Assembly: GCF_042140245.1 (NCBI RefSeq)
Contig: NZ_CP159483.1
Location: 1,240,001-1,304,000 of the forward strand
Origin: MH13 sp042140245
Lineage (GTDB): Bacteria > Pseudomonadota > Alphaproteobacteria > Rhizobiales > MH13
Direction: 5' to 3'
Length of the DNA: 64,000 bases
The notes beneath the pieces are model-generated. The model was given only the letters and a program-made list of their open reading frames with translations. It searched no databases and had not been told where the DNA came from. Shown here in pieces: positions 25,594 to 33,840 of the stretch. A program made the position numbers and the translations under genes. Position 1 is the first letter of the stretch. The number at the start of each line of letters is the position of its first letter.

Positions 25594-25689
25594 TTAGTGT
25601 TGACATCGTCAAGGCGCCCGCTTATGTCGCTAGTGAACCAAATTCATTAATGCTCATCAACAGCACGTCTCACCGCAAAGGAATGAACA

Positions 25690-26664
25690 ATGAAACAAGC
25701 AATCTACCGCACGCATGGCAGCCCGGCCGACGTGATCGAACTGACCGAAGAACCGTCCGAAGATTTGCAGCCAGGCCATACACGCGTGAAAATCCTGCGC
25801 TCCCCGATCAACCCGTCCGACGTCGCCCAGATTGAGGGTGTCTATGGCCTTCAGCCGCCTTTGCCCGCGCCTGCCGGCATGGAAGGGATTGGCGAGGTTG
25901 TGGAAGTTAATGGCGAGGGCCATGCCCTCGGGACGCTTGTTCTTCTGACCGACCCTCCAGGTGCATGGTCGACCGAGCGTGTTTTCCCCTCAGAAACCCT
26001 TGTGGCTGTGCCTCATGCAGACGTTGATCAGCTGTCCATGCTGACCGTTAATCCGGCCACCGCCTACCTTCTGCTGACCCAATATGTGGATCTCAAAGAA
26101 GGCGATTGGCTCATTCAGTCAGCGGCCAACTCAGCCGTTGGGCGCTATGTGACCCAGTTGGCAAAGTCGCGCGGTATCCGCGTGGCATCGGTTGTGCGCC
26201 GCGAGTCCGCACTCGCTGACGTCAAAAAGGCTGGTTGTGATGCGGCATTTGTCGATGGCCCCGACCTTGCAGAGCAAGTTGCTGCGCAGCTGGACCAAGA
26301 ACCAGTGCTCGCATTGGATGCTGTTGCTGGCGAAGCCTTTGGTCGCCTTGCCTCTACGCTGCGTCCCGGTGGAACCGTCGTGAGCTATGGTGGCATGTCC
26401 TATCAACCAGTCGTGGTGCCAGACAATCTGCTGATCTTCAAAAACATCACGATGCGCGGTTTCTGGTTGGTCAACTGGTTGATGAGTGCAGCCCGTGAAG
26501 AGCAGCAGCGCGTCTATCAGGAGCTAACAGGTCTGATCCTCAGCGGTGCGTTGCACGCTCCCATTGATCGTGTCTTCCCGCTTGAAGGCGTCAACGAAGC
26601 CCTTGTGCACACGCTCAAAGGTAGCCGCTCCGGCAAAGTGCTTCTTGCCCCCAACGGCGTCTAA
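25690..26664 (+). CDS. Zinc-independent MDR oxidoreductase (2-enoyl thioester reductase-like)
   Basis: A 324-residue medium-chain dehydrogenase/reductase without the structural or catalytic zinc cysteines. The GroES-like half carries INPSDVAQIEGVYG and APAGMEGIGEVVEV, close to mitochondrial trans-2-enoyl-CoA reductase relatives. The NADPH-binding part is WLIQSAANSAVGRYVTQLAKSRG. It starts an operon with a glutathione S-transferase 30 bases downstream and is divergent from TetR. It probably reduces alpha,beta-unsaturated carbonyls; the exact substrate is inference. Confidence 0.85.
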   Translation: MKQAIYRTHGSPADVIELTEEPSEDLQPGHTRVKILRSPINPSDVAQIEGVYGLQPPLPAPAGMEGIGEVVEVNGEGHALGTLVLLTDPPGAWSTERVFPSETLVAVPHADVDQLSMLTVNPATAYLLLTQYVDLKEGDWLIQSAANSAVGRYVTQLAKSRGIRVASVVRRESALADVKKAGCDAAFVDGPDLAEQVAAQLDQEPVLALDAVAGEAFGRLASTLRPGGTVVSYGGMSYQPVVVPDNLLIFKNITMRGFWLVNWLMSAAREEQQRVYQELTGLILSGALHAPIDRVFPLEGVNEALVHTLKGSRSGKVLLAPNGV

Positions 26665-26694
26665 GCCGCCAACCCCCATTCAAGACAATCGACA

Positions 26695-27336
26695 ATGACA
26701 CTGACACTGTTTCACACACCAGGCACAAGATCCGTTCGTGCCCGCTGGGTTCTGGAAGAACTCAACACTCCTCACGACCTGAAGACTTTTGAGTATGATG
26801 GTGAGTATTTTGCCTCAGATGAATTTCGCGCCATCAATCCGATGGCAAAGATGCCCGCGCTGTATGACGGCAAAGAGCTCATCATCGAGTTGATTGCCAT
26901 CATGCAATATGTTCTTGATCGTTATGGCTCTGGCCAGTTGACCGTTGCAGCAGACGACCCAGAATTTGCCGCTTACTTACAGTGGCTGCACATGGGTGAA
27001 AGCGGCATGTCCGGCTATATCGCAACGTCATTTGGTCATGCTGCCTCCGTTGACCCGTACAAAGTCACCGAAGCCCATGATCAGTATTGCCGCTACCAAG
27101 TCGAAAAAGCCCTTGGCATGCTTGAAGAGCGTCTGGAAGGGCGGACATACATCCTGGATCGCGGTTTTTCAGCGGCGGACATCTCGCTCGGCTATGCCTT
27201 GATCTTTGCCGCGGTGTGCACCGGCACGACCTACTCTGATCGTGTGCAAACCTATCTCAGCGCATTGCTGAAGCGTCCCGCGCTGCAAAAGGCTTTGTCG
27301 GATTTGCCGCAAGAGGCTGTAGCAGCGCTTGGCTAA
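26695..27336 (+). CDS. Glutathione S-transferase family protein
   Basis: A 213-residue soluble GST. The N-terminal thioredoxin-like domain is LTLFHTPGTRSVRARWVLEELNTPHDL, with the cis-Pro in NPMAKMPALYDG; the normal glutathione-binding Glu-Ser pair reads Glu-Leu (IIELIAIM). The C-terminal helical domain follows (RTYILDRGFSAADISLGYALIF, with the N-capping box). Co-transcribed with the reductase, it likely conjugates electrophiles. The altered Glu-Leu position may change glutathione handling. A ten-pair hairpin follows the gene. Confidence 0.87.
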   Translation: MTLTLFHTPGTRSVRARWVLEELNTPHDLKTFEYDGEYFASDEFRAINPMAKMPALYDGKELIIELIAIMQYVLDRYGSGQLTVAADDPEFAAYLQWLHMGESGMSGYIATSFGHAASVDPYKVTEAHDQYCRYQVEKALGMLEERLEGRTYILDRGFSAADISLGYALIFAAVCTGTTYSDRVQTYLSALLKRPALQKALSDLPQEAVAALG

Positions 27337-27360
27337 AGCCCCATCAAGTAGATCTCCACA

Positions 27361-27396
27361 GTCGGAGCGCAGGCCAGCAATGATCGGCGCTCCGAC
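27361..27396 (+). terminator. Hairpin after the GST gene
   Basis: GTCGGAGCGC pairs exactly with GCGCTCCGAC across a 16-base loop, 24 bases past the GST stop. No strong T-run follows (GCGAGGTTT). Likely transcript end. Confidence 0.5.
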
Positions 27397-27699
27397 AGCG
27401 AGGTTTAAAGAACAACAACCGGATTAAGAGACGAGTTACTAGCGTTCTCGCGTGAAATCTGAGCCTGCTATGGCCGGTAGCAAAGGAACGTTTTCTACCG
27501 CCTTGTTTCAATCAGGTGTTGGGAGCAATCGCAAAGCAGGCGGTCGAAGAGGTGCTGTTTTGGTCTACTTGTGGCGGCAATGCGGACATGAGGAAATAAC
27601 GGCAATGCGGGACAAGCAGACGCCTTTCGGCTGGGCCTCAATGTTTCCTTTACCCAGTAGCGCGTTCCCAGATGGGTACAGCAAGCAGGCATCTACTAC
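27397..27699. other. Gene-free stretch with a dispersed repeat copy
   Basis: Between the GST hairpin and the convergent DUF2938 gene I see no supportable gene. It holds the repeat core TGGCGGCAATGCGGACATG at 27572-27590, part of the window-wide intergenic repeat family. Confidence 0.5.
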
Positions 27700-28209
27700 T
27701 CAGATTTGGAAAACCTGCGCTGCCGACCAAGTGGCAAGAAACAATCCAAAACCGAAAGATGTATGTGCGATCAAGCTGCGCAGACGGGCAATGTTCGACT
27801 TTGGGGCTTTCGCTGCGGCGAACCCTAGGCCCATACCGGGTTGCATCACGAAAAAAGGTGCAGACACTGTCACGATCCCGAACAGGACCGCTGGCAACAA
27901 AGTGGGATCGCGCGCCCAATCCACGCCCAGGACGAAAAGAAATAAGCCTGCGAATATGACACCTATGACGTAGTGCGCGCTCCACCCGATGATCTGTTCA
28001 CCGGCTATGGGCGGAGCTTCGGCAATGCTTTCATGGGCGAACTGGCCATGCCTCATATGGCCCAACCAGCGGCCGACGAACCCATAGTTCAATGAGGGCA
28101 CACCGAAGGCACGCTTCATCACCACCGCCCAGATATCCATAGTGGCTGTCGCGCCTACGCCAATCAGTATGGCGCGAAACACAAACTCCGCTTCCCAGTC
28201 CATAGGCAT
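27700..28209 (-). CDS. DUF2938 membrane protein
   Basis: A ~169-residue four-helix membrane protein of family DUF2938: ILIGVGATATMDIWAVVMKRA, NYGFVGRWLGHMRHGQFAHESI, GWSAHYVIGVIFAGLFLFV, APFFVMQPGMGLGFAAAKAP. The ATG at 28209 has AAGGAG four bases upstream; ATG 28203 has it at ten bases, so either is possible. It follows the MFS gene at 13 bases in the same operon. A paralogue at 44079 shares the same motifs. The function of the family is unknown; an invariant His in HMxxGxFxH and in SHYxIG is notable. Confidence 0.8.
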   Translation of the reverse strand: MPMDWEAEFVFRAILIGVGATATMDIWAVVMKRAFGVPSLNYGFVGRWLGHMRHGQFAHESIAEAPPIAGEQIIGWSAHYVIGVIFAGLFLFVLGVDWARDPTLLPAVLFGIVTVSAPFFVMQPGMGLGFAAAKAPKSNIARLRSLIAHTSFGFGLFLATWSAAQVFQI

Positions 28210-28222
28210 GTATCTCCTTGGC

Positions 28223-29419
28223 TTATCCCGCCGCTCGCGCGGTCGATCGGACGAAGAGCAGGACCAAGGCTGTGGCGGCAACCACCGGGAGCGAGGCCGC
28301 GGCAAGAAAGGTCCAACCTGGTCCAGTCACGATGGCTCCCGCGGCAAGCGTGGAAATCGTGGCGCAGAGCGCGATGATCGTATCATTGGCCCCCTGGACC
28401 AGCGCCCGGTCAGCCGGGGCAACCCGTTCAGCCAGCATGGCCGTTGCCCCGATGAAGCCGAAGTTCCATCCAACGCCCAGGGCGATCAACGAGACGTAGA
28501 AGTGCGCTCCGCTAAGGCCCGCGGCAGCCACGAGCGCTGCAACGGCGAGCAGAAGCAGCCCAGCAGCCACGACAGCCTTCGCTCCGATCCGCTTGATCAC
28601 GAATCCGGTCAGGAAGCTCGGGGCGAACATCGCAACCACATGCCAGCGGATTACGTCGCCAGCTATGCTTTCGGAAAACCCGCATTCGATCATGGCAAGC
28701 GGCGTGGGCGCCATCATGAAGACCATGACGCCTTGAGAGACCGCGCCCATCGCCATGGCGGTCGCGATCCCCGGCTGTAGAAGCACAGAGAGCGCCGGCA
28801 AGCCGGTGCTCTGTCTTCCCGCAGAGGTTGGCCGCAACAGACGAACGAAGGTGAGAGGAACCAGACCGGCCAGACTGATGGCGCTGATCGCCAGGTAGGC
28901 GCCCGCGAATGGGATCGGCGCGAGGGCGTCCTTGGTCCAGATGAATAGCTGCGGTCCGAAGAAAGCTGCGACCAGTCCCGACGTCAGCATCAGCGAGATC
29001 GCAACCGGGCTCCAGGCCGGAGGAACAACCTCGGCGGCGGCGAATCGGAAATACTGGTAACAGGCAAGCGCCGCGCCGAGAGCCGCATGGCCTGCGCAGA
29101 GCATGGCAAAACTGCCCTCCACCAGAGCCCAGGCGCAGGCGAGCCCGCCCGCCGCCGCCAGTAGGCCACCTGCACAGAAACCGGCCCGGCGCCCGAAGCG
29201 TCCCATGACCATCGAAAAGGGGCCGGTGGCCAGCAAACCTGCAAAGACCTGTACCGAAGCGGGGAATGTCGCGAGCGCCGGACTGGGTGACAGCATCAAA
29301 CCGGCAAGGCCGCCGAGGATGATAAGCATGGGCATTGCCGACGACAAGATCGTGTTGGCCGCCAGCAGGCCGATATAAGCAACCGCCCCCCGTGTGATCG
29401 GCTCGTCATCCATGTGCAT
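28223..29419 (-). CDS. MFS transporter
   Basis: A 398-residue major facilitator with twelve predicted helices. The motif-A loop after helix 2 reads GRFGRRAG, and a related loop (GFVIKRIGAKA) follows helix 8. It is divergent from a GlxA-type AraC regulator, which likely controls it, and is followed by a DUF2938 gene. The overall composition suggests a drug/metabolite exporter or a YbfB-like carrier. The start could be the GTG or ATG two codons apart. Substrate unknown. Confidence 0.85.
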   Translation of the reverse strand: MHMDDEPITRGAVAYIGLLAANTILSSAMPMLIILGGLAGLMLSPSPALATFPASVQVFAGLLATGPFSMVMGRFGRRAGFCAGGLLAAAGGLACAWALVEGSFAMLCAGHAALGAALACYQYFRFAAAEVVPPAWSPVAISLMLTSGLVAAFFGPQLFIWTKDALAPIPFAGAYLAISAISLAGLVPLTFVRLLRPTSAGRQSTGLPALSVLLQPGIATAMAMGAVSQGVMVFMMAPTPLAMIECGFSESIAGDVIRWHVVAMFAPSFLTGFVIKRIGAKAVVAAGLLLLAVAALVAAAGLSGAHFYVSLIALGVGWNFGFIGATAMLAERVAPADRALVQGANDTIIALCATISTLAAGAIVTGPGWTFLAAASLPVVAATALVLLFVRSTARAAG

Positions 29420-29474
29420 TCTCGTCTAACGCGTTGACATGGTGGTGTCGTAGCAGCTACGCGTATTGTCTGAT

Positions 29475-29492
29475 ATGTCAAAGAGATGTCAA
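29475..29492. promoter_or_regulatory. Direct repeat ATGTCAA-N4-ATGTCAA
   Basis: Two exact 7-base repeats with 11-base period lie in the divergent MFS/AraC gap; the second includes the AraC start codon. Direct repeats at one helical turn are typical of AraC-type sites. On the minus strand each also reads TTGACAT, so one could be the -35 of the MFS promoter. Confidence 0.35.
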
Positions 29493-30457
29493 TATTAGAC
29501 AAAGAGCCGAGCGAACGGACGATCGATGTCCTGATCTTCGATCGGGTCAACCTGCTCGACGTCGCGGGACCGGTGCAAGCGTTCGATTGCGCCCGCTTCC
29601 GCGATGCGCGGGTCTACCGCCACCGTTATGTGTCACCGGATGGTCGCCCGGTTCAGGCAAACTGTGGCCTGAAACTACAGCCCGATGATGCGCTATGCCC
29701 CAACTCGCAGTCGAACGACTTGCTTGTTCCCGGCGGCGACGGCGTCGATGCACTCACACAAGACGCTGCCGTGCTGGCGACAGTCCGTGCTTGGGCCGCA
29801 AAGCCGAGGGATTCACGCCTGATCTCGATTTGTTCCGGTGCGCTTCTCCTTGCAGCTGCCGGGGTCTTGGATGGACAGACGGCGACAACCCATTGGTCGC
29901 GCGAGCCCGAGACGCGGCGCCATCCGAGCGTCCAATGGGATCTCGATCGCATCTGCATTGCCGGAGCGGGCATCTACACGTCGGCAGGGGTTACGACGGG
30001 CATCGACCTCGCCCTGTCGATCATCCGCGCCGATTGCGGCAACGCCTCAGCGCTGGCTGTAGCGCGAGAACTCGTCGTCCAGCTTCGTCGGACAGGCGGG
30101 CAGAGCCAATATGCCATGCACCTTGCAGGACAGTTCCAGCCCGAGGATGCGCTGGCCAAACTGATCGAAGCGGTCATATCCAATCCTTGCAGTGATTGGT
30201 CCGTAGAGCATCTGGCCGATGCGGCGAAGATGAACCCACGCACCCTTTCGCGCAGGTTTGCCGCTTCCATGGACACCACACCCGCACGCTTCGTTGAACG
30301 GGTCCGCGTGGACCACGCGCGCGGACTGCTCGCCGACGGTCTGTTGCTCAAGCGCGTCGCCGTAGAAGCGGGGTTCGGGGACTATCAGAGGATGCGCCGC
30401 GCGTTCCGCCGGCAAATGGGTGTCGATCCAGCCGATTTTGCTCGGACGTTCGGATAG
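29486..30457 (+). CDS. GlxA-family transcriptional regulator (DJ-1/PfpI plus AraC domains)
   Basis: A 323-residue regulator. Residues ~10-180 form a DJ-1/PfpI-like amidase-like domain (VLIFDRVNLLDVAGPVQAFD, and the nucleophile-elbow stretch LISICSGALLLAAAGVLDG). Residues ~225-320 carry two AraC helix-turn-helix units (VEHLADAAKMNPRTLSRRFAAS, LKRVAVEAGFGDYQRMRRAF). Members such as GlxA and ArgR/CdhR sense amino acids, betaines or related amines. It probably controls the divergent MFS/DUF2938 operon. Confidence 0.88.
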   Translation: MSILDKEPSERTIDVLIFDRVNLLDVAGPVQAFDCARFRDARVYRHRYVSPDGRPVQANCGLKLQPDDALCPNSQSNDLLVPGGDGVDALTQDAAVLATVRAWAAKPRDSRLISICSGALLLAAAGVLDGQTATTHWSREPETRRHPSVQWDLDRICIAGAGIYTSAGVTTGIDLALSIIRADCGNASALAVARELVVQLRRTGGQSQYAMHLAGQFQPEDALAKLIEAVISNPCSDWSVEHLADAAKMNPRTLSRRFAASMDTTPARFVERVRVDHARGLLADGLLLKRVAVEAGFGDYQRMRRAFRRQMGVDPADFARTFG

Positions 30458-30864
30458 CGGGCGCTCTGATTGAAAGGCGATGTTAGGCGCGGTTTGGCAG
30501 CATCCAACAGGTTCATCGCGGCATTTTGCGACTACCCCTCGAAGGGTTCAAACCCGAACGCAAGGCTCAAAATCAGCGCGGGGCCGCCGTTAGGGACTCG
30601 ACTGATCTTGGCGGCAAACCGGACAAAGTTGCCGTCCAAAATGAGGAGAGATTGTCCGTTTTCGTCTGCCATACATGATGTGCTGCGCATATCTCAGCCC
30701 ATAAGCAGGCTGCACTCCGTCAAACCGAAGACAGGAGCAATACTCTGCAATACCAGATGAGCAACGAGTGTAGATTCACTAGGCTATATTGGTAGCCCAA
30801 TTTCGGACGCAATCCTGATAGCCGGCTTAGCGTGTGTCTGAGGGTTGCGCTTTGGCCGACGCTG
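30458..30864. other. Gene-free stretch with a dispersed repeat copy
   Basis: No convincing gene in about 400 bases. It holds the second exact 26-base copy of the intergenic repeat at 30608-30633. Short open frames here have no family features and no ribosome site. Confidence 0.5.
30608..30633. repeat. Dispersed intergenic repeat copy (identical to 6463-6488)
   Basis: Exact 26-base duplicate of 6463-6488 with core TGGCGGCAAACCGGACA; the flanks differ, so the unit itself is short. Confidence 0.6.
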
Positions 30865-31557
30865 CTAGCCCGTCAGCCCCCATGCCTCAAGGATGGCGTC
30901 GCTATTCATCACAAGCGCGCAATGGAGCGAGAGCATGCGAAGCGCGGCATGCTCCAGCTCAGCGCTAGTACCACGCACAAGATCAGCTGCCACAGCCACA
31001 CGGTAGCCGAGGTTTGATGCCTCAAAAGCACCGAGCAGCACGCAGCAATCGGTCATGCCGCCGTTGATGACCAGGTGCTTCACGCCCATGGAGCGCAGCA
31101 AAAAGTCGAGGTCCGTTGGATAAAAGGGTGAGAGCCTACGCTTGGTCTGGACGATCAAGTCCTGTTCCAAGATCTCGGTTGCAAACTCTGTCCACGCGCT
31201 TCCCTCAATGGCGTGCTGATCGATCCCGGGTATGGGGTCGGCATAGAGCTGCACCAAGGAACGCCAAGCGGCTGGCGCAAGCCCTTTGAGATCATCCTCG
31301 CCCGTCGCTCGTAGAACAGATCGCACATGGATGATGGGAACGCCCATCGCGCGGGCCTCCCTGTGGAAGGCATTCACAGGCGCGATGATTTCGCGCCCGC
31401 GCGGCGACGGACAAGGGCACATCGGGTCCTCGGAAAGATGCCCCAGATGCATATCGATCGACAAAACCGCCGTATCGGCTCTCTGCACCCAGCCCGCAAA
31501 CGGGTCGGCGGGGATATCCCGCGCGACGCCGTCCACATAAGCGCGCAAGCCGGTCAC
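30865..31557 (-). CDS. Isochorismatase-family cysteine hydrolase
   Basis: A 230-residue alpha/beta hydrolase of the isochorismatase/nicotinamidase family. The catalytic triad is visible: Asp35 (VLSIDMHLGH), Lys139 (VQTKRRLSPF) and Cys172 (GGMTDCCVLLGAFEA). Such enzymes cleave amides, ureido or carbamoyl groups, for example N-carbamoylsarcosine or biuret. It is last in the operon with the VOC protein, the Fe(II) oxygenase and the BMP-type importer (the VOC stop overlaps its start). It may hydrolyse an N-containing compound taken up by that importer. Confidence 0.87.
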   Translation of the reverse strand: MTGLRAYVDGVARDIPADPFAGWVQRADTAVLSIDMHLGHLSEDPMCPCPSPRGREIIAPVNAFHREARAMGVPIIHVRSVLRATGEDDLKGLAPAAWRSLVQLYADPIPGIDQHAIEGSAWTEFATEILEQDLIVQTKRRLSPFYPTDLDFLLRSMGVKHLVINGGMTDCCVLLGAFEASNLGYRVAVAADLVRGTSAELEHAALRMLSLHCALVMNSDAILEAWGLTG

Positions 31558-31943
31558 GGTGTCGGGCAGGCTAGGCGCAAAGCGTTTCCATCCGGGTCAC
31601 GGAGCACCGCCATGTACCAATCATAGTAGGTCATGAACTGCTCTTTCACCAGGCTCGCGCCCCGCGTAACAGCCGTTGCAACCGCGGTATCAAGCTCAGC
31701 CTTGCTATCGAACTTGAACGTGAAGGCAGTTTGGTCTCCCTCGCCGTTCTTGCGAGGTTCAAGCCCCAACATCTCGTAGGCAGCCAATGCGGAGAAGCCG
31801 ATCATCACATCGTCCGACATGTAGCCACGGAAAACGTCGGAGCGCAGGCTCTCATTTTCGCTCAGATCGAACACGTCACGATAAAACTCGGACAGGGCTA
31901 TGAAGTCCTCAGAGAACAGGCTCACCTGCATGATCGGGTTCAT
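31554..31943 (-). CDS. VOC-family (glyoxalase/bleomycin resistance-like) protein
   Basis: A 129-residue vicinal-oxygen-chelate protein with two beta-alpha-beta-beta-beta units: VSLFSEDFIALSEFYRDVFDL at the start and YYDWYMAVLRDPDGNALRLACP at the end, the latter with the metal-binding Glu position replaced (NALRL). It may bind or protect from a small molecule rather than catalyse with metal. It overlaps both neighbours by four bases, so it is tightly co-translated with the oxygenase and hydrolase. Confidence 0.8.
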   Translation of the reverse strand: MNPIMQVSLFSEDFIALSEFYRDVFDLSENESLRSDVFRGYMSDDVMIGFSALAAYEMLGLEPRKNGEGDQTAFTFKFDSKAELDTAVATAVTRGASLVKEQFMTYYDWYMAVLRDPDGNALRLACPTP

Positions 31944-32926
31944 TGTGCTGCAACCCCAAAGGTCTTCTCGAACTGCGCGCGCAAATGCTCACCGGCCGTC
32001 ATCGGTGGGTATTTGGGCTTGCCGTCGGCCGGCATGCAGCTCGGCGCACATTCCACCTTGTAGAAATATTCCGGGTCGCAGAACGTTGGGCAGGAATAGC
32101 GCGTCTTGTCAGAGTGATTGTTGAGCACCCGATGCATCGTCGCTTTGTAGAGATCATTGGTGATGACCGGAAACATCTCGCCCAGATTGATGACGTAGGT
32201 CCCTGGAATGGGAGGAGCCGCGATCCACTGTCCATCCGCCGAGCGAACCTCTAGCCCCCCAATATCGTCCTGCAAGAGAAGCGTGAGCAGCCCCCAATCC
32301 GTGTGCGCACCCGCGCCCAGCTGGTTCGGGGCAGCATCCTTGGGCATGGGCGGATACTTCAGAATACGGCAATAGTGCAGAGGCTCTTCTAAGCCCTTTG
32401 CGAAGTAGTCTTCAGGCAGCTCCAGCGACAGGGCGACCAGGCCGGCTAGCCGCCGACCAAGTTCGAGCACCTCGTCGGCGTAGGCCTCATATTTGGGCTG
32501 GAATTCGGGAAAGGATGCTGGCCACTGGTTGCGTCCGGTGCCTGGGACATTGAGCTTTGTATAGCGATGGTTCTCATCGGCATCGACGCTCGACATAAAC
32601 CCTTCTTTCAGGTCAGGCGGTGAGCCTTCATCAAGTGTCTGGGCCGCCATCTTTTCATAGCCCCGTGTAGAGGCTTCTTTGACGCTGTCCAGCTCCAATT
32701 TTTCTTCCAGTGGCAGATCGAAGAACTGGGCTGCCAATTTCAGCTGATTGTCCATCACCTCCTGCGACACACCATGGTTCTTGATGTAAAAGAAACCGGG
32801 GTCGACACAGGCCTTGTGAATCTCCCAGACAACAGCCTTTTTGCCTTCGGGGTCGCCGGAAAACGCCGGACCAAGATCAATCAGCGGCACTTCCTTGGCT
32901 GGGCTGGGGGGTTCGTACGTTATCAT
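31940..32926 (-). CDS. 2-oxoglutarate/Fe(II)-dependent oxygenase (isopenicillin N synthase family)
   Basis: A 328-residue oxygenase. The DIOX_N part is residues ~13-130 (VPLIDLGPAF, GFFYIKNHGVS). The Fe(II) triad is His208, Asp210 (GAHTDWGLLTLLLQD) and His265 (ATMHRVLNN), and the 2-oxoglutarate clamp is Arg276-x-Ser278 (TRYSCPTF). All are intact, so it should be active. Bacterial members hydroxylate or demethylate diverse small molecules. Being in an operon with a BMP-type importer and an amidohydrolase-like gene, it probably starts breakdown of the imported compound, for example a purine or alkaloid-like N-heterocycle (inference). Confidence 0.87.
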   Translation of the reverse strand: MITYEPPSPAKEVPLIDLGPAFSGDPEGKKAVVWEIHKACVDPGFFYIKNHGVSQEVMDNQLKLAAQFFDLPLEEKLELDSVKEASTRGYEKMAAQTLDEGSPPDLKEGFMSSVDADENHRYTKLNVPGTGRNQWPASFPEFQPKYEAYADEVLELGRRLAGLVALSLELPEDYFAKGLEEPLHYCRILKYPPMPKDAAPNQLGAGAHTDWGLLTLLLQDDIGGLEVRSADGQWIAAPPIPGTYVINLGEMFPVITNDLYKATMHRVLNNHSDKTRYSCPTFCDPEYFYKVECAPSCMPADGKPKYPPMTAGEHLRAQFEKTFGVAAQ

Positions 32927-32952
32927 CGCTCAACTCTCCTTAGGGTTCAGGG

Positions 32953-33840
32953 CTAGGTTCGGTCTTCTCTGACATAGTGGGTGCCAAGCGCGGCAGGCTG
33001 TTCCCACCCGGACCGACCACGGGTCGCGCTCCAGATCATGACGCCAAGAGTTGCCAGATACGGCGTCATCTGAAGGAAGTAGCGTGGGACATCGATCCCA
33101 GTGGCGGCGATCCGAGGAATCAGCGCCTCGATGCATCCAAAGAGCACGGCACCCAACAGCGCCCGCCAAGGATACCAGCGAGCAAAAATCACCAGGGCGA
33201 CGGCGATCCAGCCCCGACCGCCGACGACACCGTCAACCCAGATGCGGGTCACGGCCACGGTTAGGTAACCGCCGGCAAGACCGAGCAGCGCGCCGCCGAT
33301 AAGAATGGCAGCGTATCGGTAGGTTGTTGGATCAAAGCCCGCCGCGTCAGCGGCGCCTGGGTTCTCGCCCACAGCACGCAAGGAAAGGCCGAAACGCGTC
33401 TTCTCAAGGGTGAAGACCGTTCCCAAAACGAGCAGCGGCGTCAGGAAAACGAGCGGATCCTGACCTAGAAAGATCGGCTCAAGGCCGGAGATCGACTGGT
33501 TTGTCCACCGGTTCATGGTGGCAACAAAACTGGTGAGAGCATGTGCTCCAAAGACAAGGACCAAGCCGGCAATCACATGGTTGATCCTGAGACCAGCCAC
33601 CATCAGCGCGAAAACAATGCCCAGACCAACGCCAGCCAGCGCCGAACCCGCCAGGGCAAGAAACGGCCCTGCATCCGCCAGCATCGCACCTACGCCGGCC
33701 ATCGCGCCAACCAACATAAAGCCTTCGGCCCCAAGGTTCAGGACACCGGCCTTCTCGGTGACGATGATGCCGAGCGCAGCCAGGGCAAAGGGCACTGCAA
33801 AGGCCGGTATGCTCAAGAGCCAGTTGACGAGAAAGTCCAT
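32953..33840 (-). CDS. BMP-type ABC transporter permease (second subunit)
   Basis: A 295-residue permease of the branched-chain/nucleoside (YufQ/NupQ) family with about eight to nine helices. It has the typical PFALAALGIIVTEKAGVLNLGAEGFMLVGA N-terminus and AVGENPGAADAAGFDPTTYRYAAILIGGALLGLAGG loop near the ATPase contact. Its start overlaps the stop of the other permease (TGATG). It forms the channel together with 33840-34985. Confidence 0.87.
   Translation of the reverse strand: MDFLVNWLLSIPAFAVPFALAALGIIVTEKAGVLNLGAEGFMLVGAMAGVGAMLADAGPFLALAGSALAGVGLGIVFALMVAGLRINHVIAGLVLVFGAHALTSFVATMNRWTNQSISGLEPIFLGQDPLVFLTPLLVLGTVFTLEKTRFGLSLRAVGENPGAADAAGFDPTTYRYAAILIGGALLGLAGGYLTVAVTRIWVDGVVGGRGWIAVALVIFARWYPWRALLGAVLFGCIEALIPRIAATGIDVPRYFLQMTPYLATLGVMIWSATRGRSGWEQPAALGTHYVREDRT

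Noticed and set aside
27452..27973. A 173-codon + strand frame
   Set aside because: Its second half is opposite the DUF2938 gene and its first half crosses a dispersed repeat.
30470..30760. A 96-codon frame after the GlxA-type gene
   Set aside because: No start signal or family features; it runs through the dispersed repeat.
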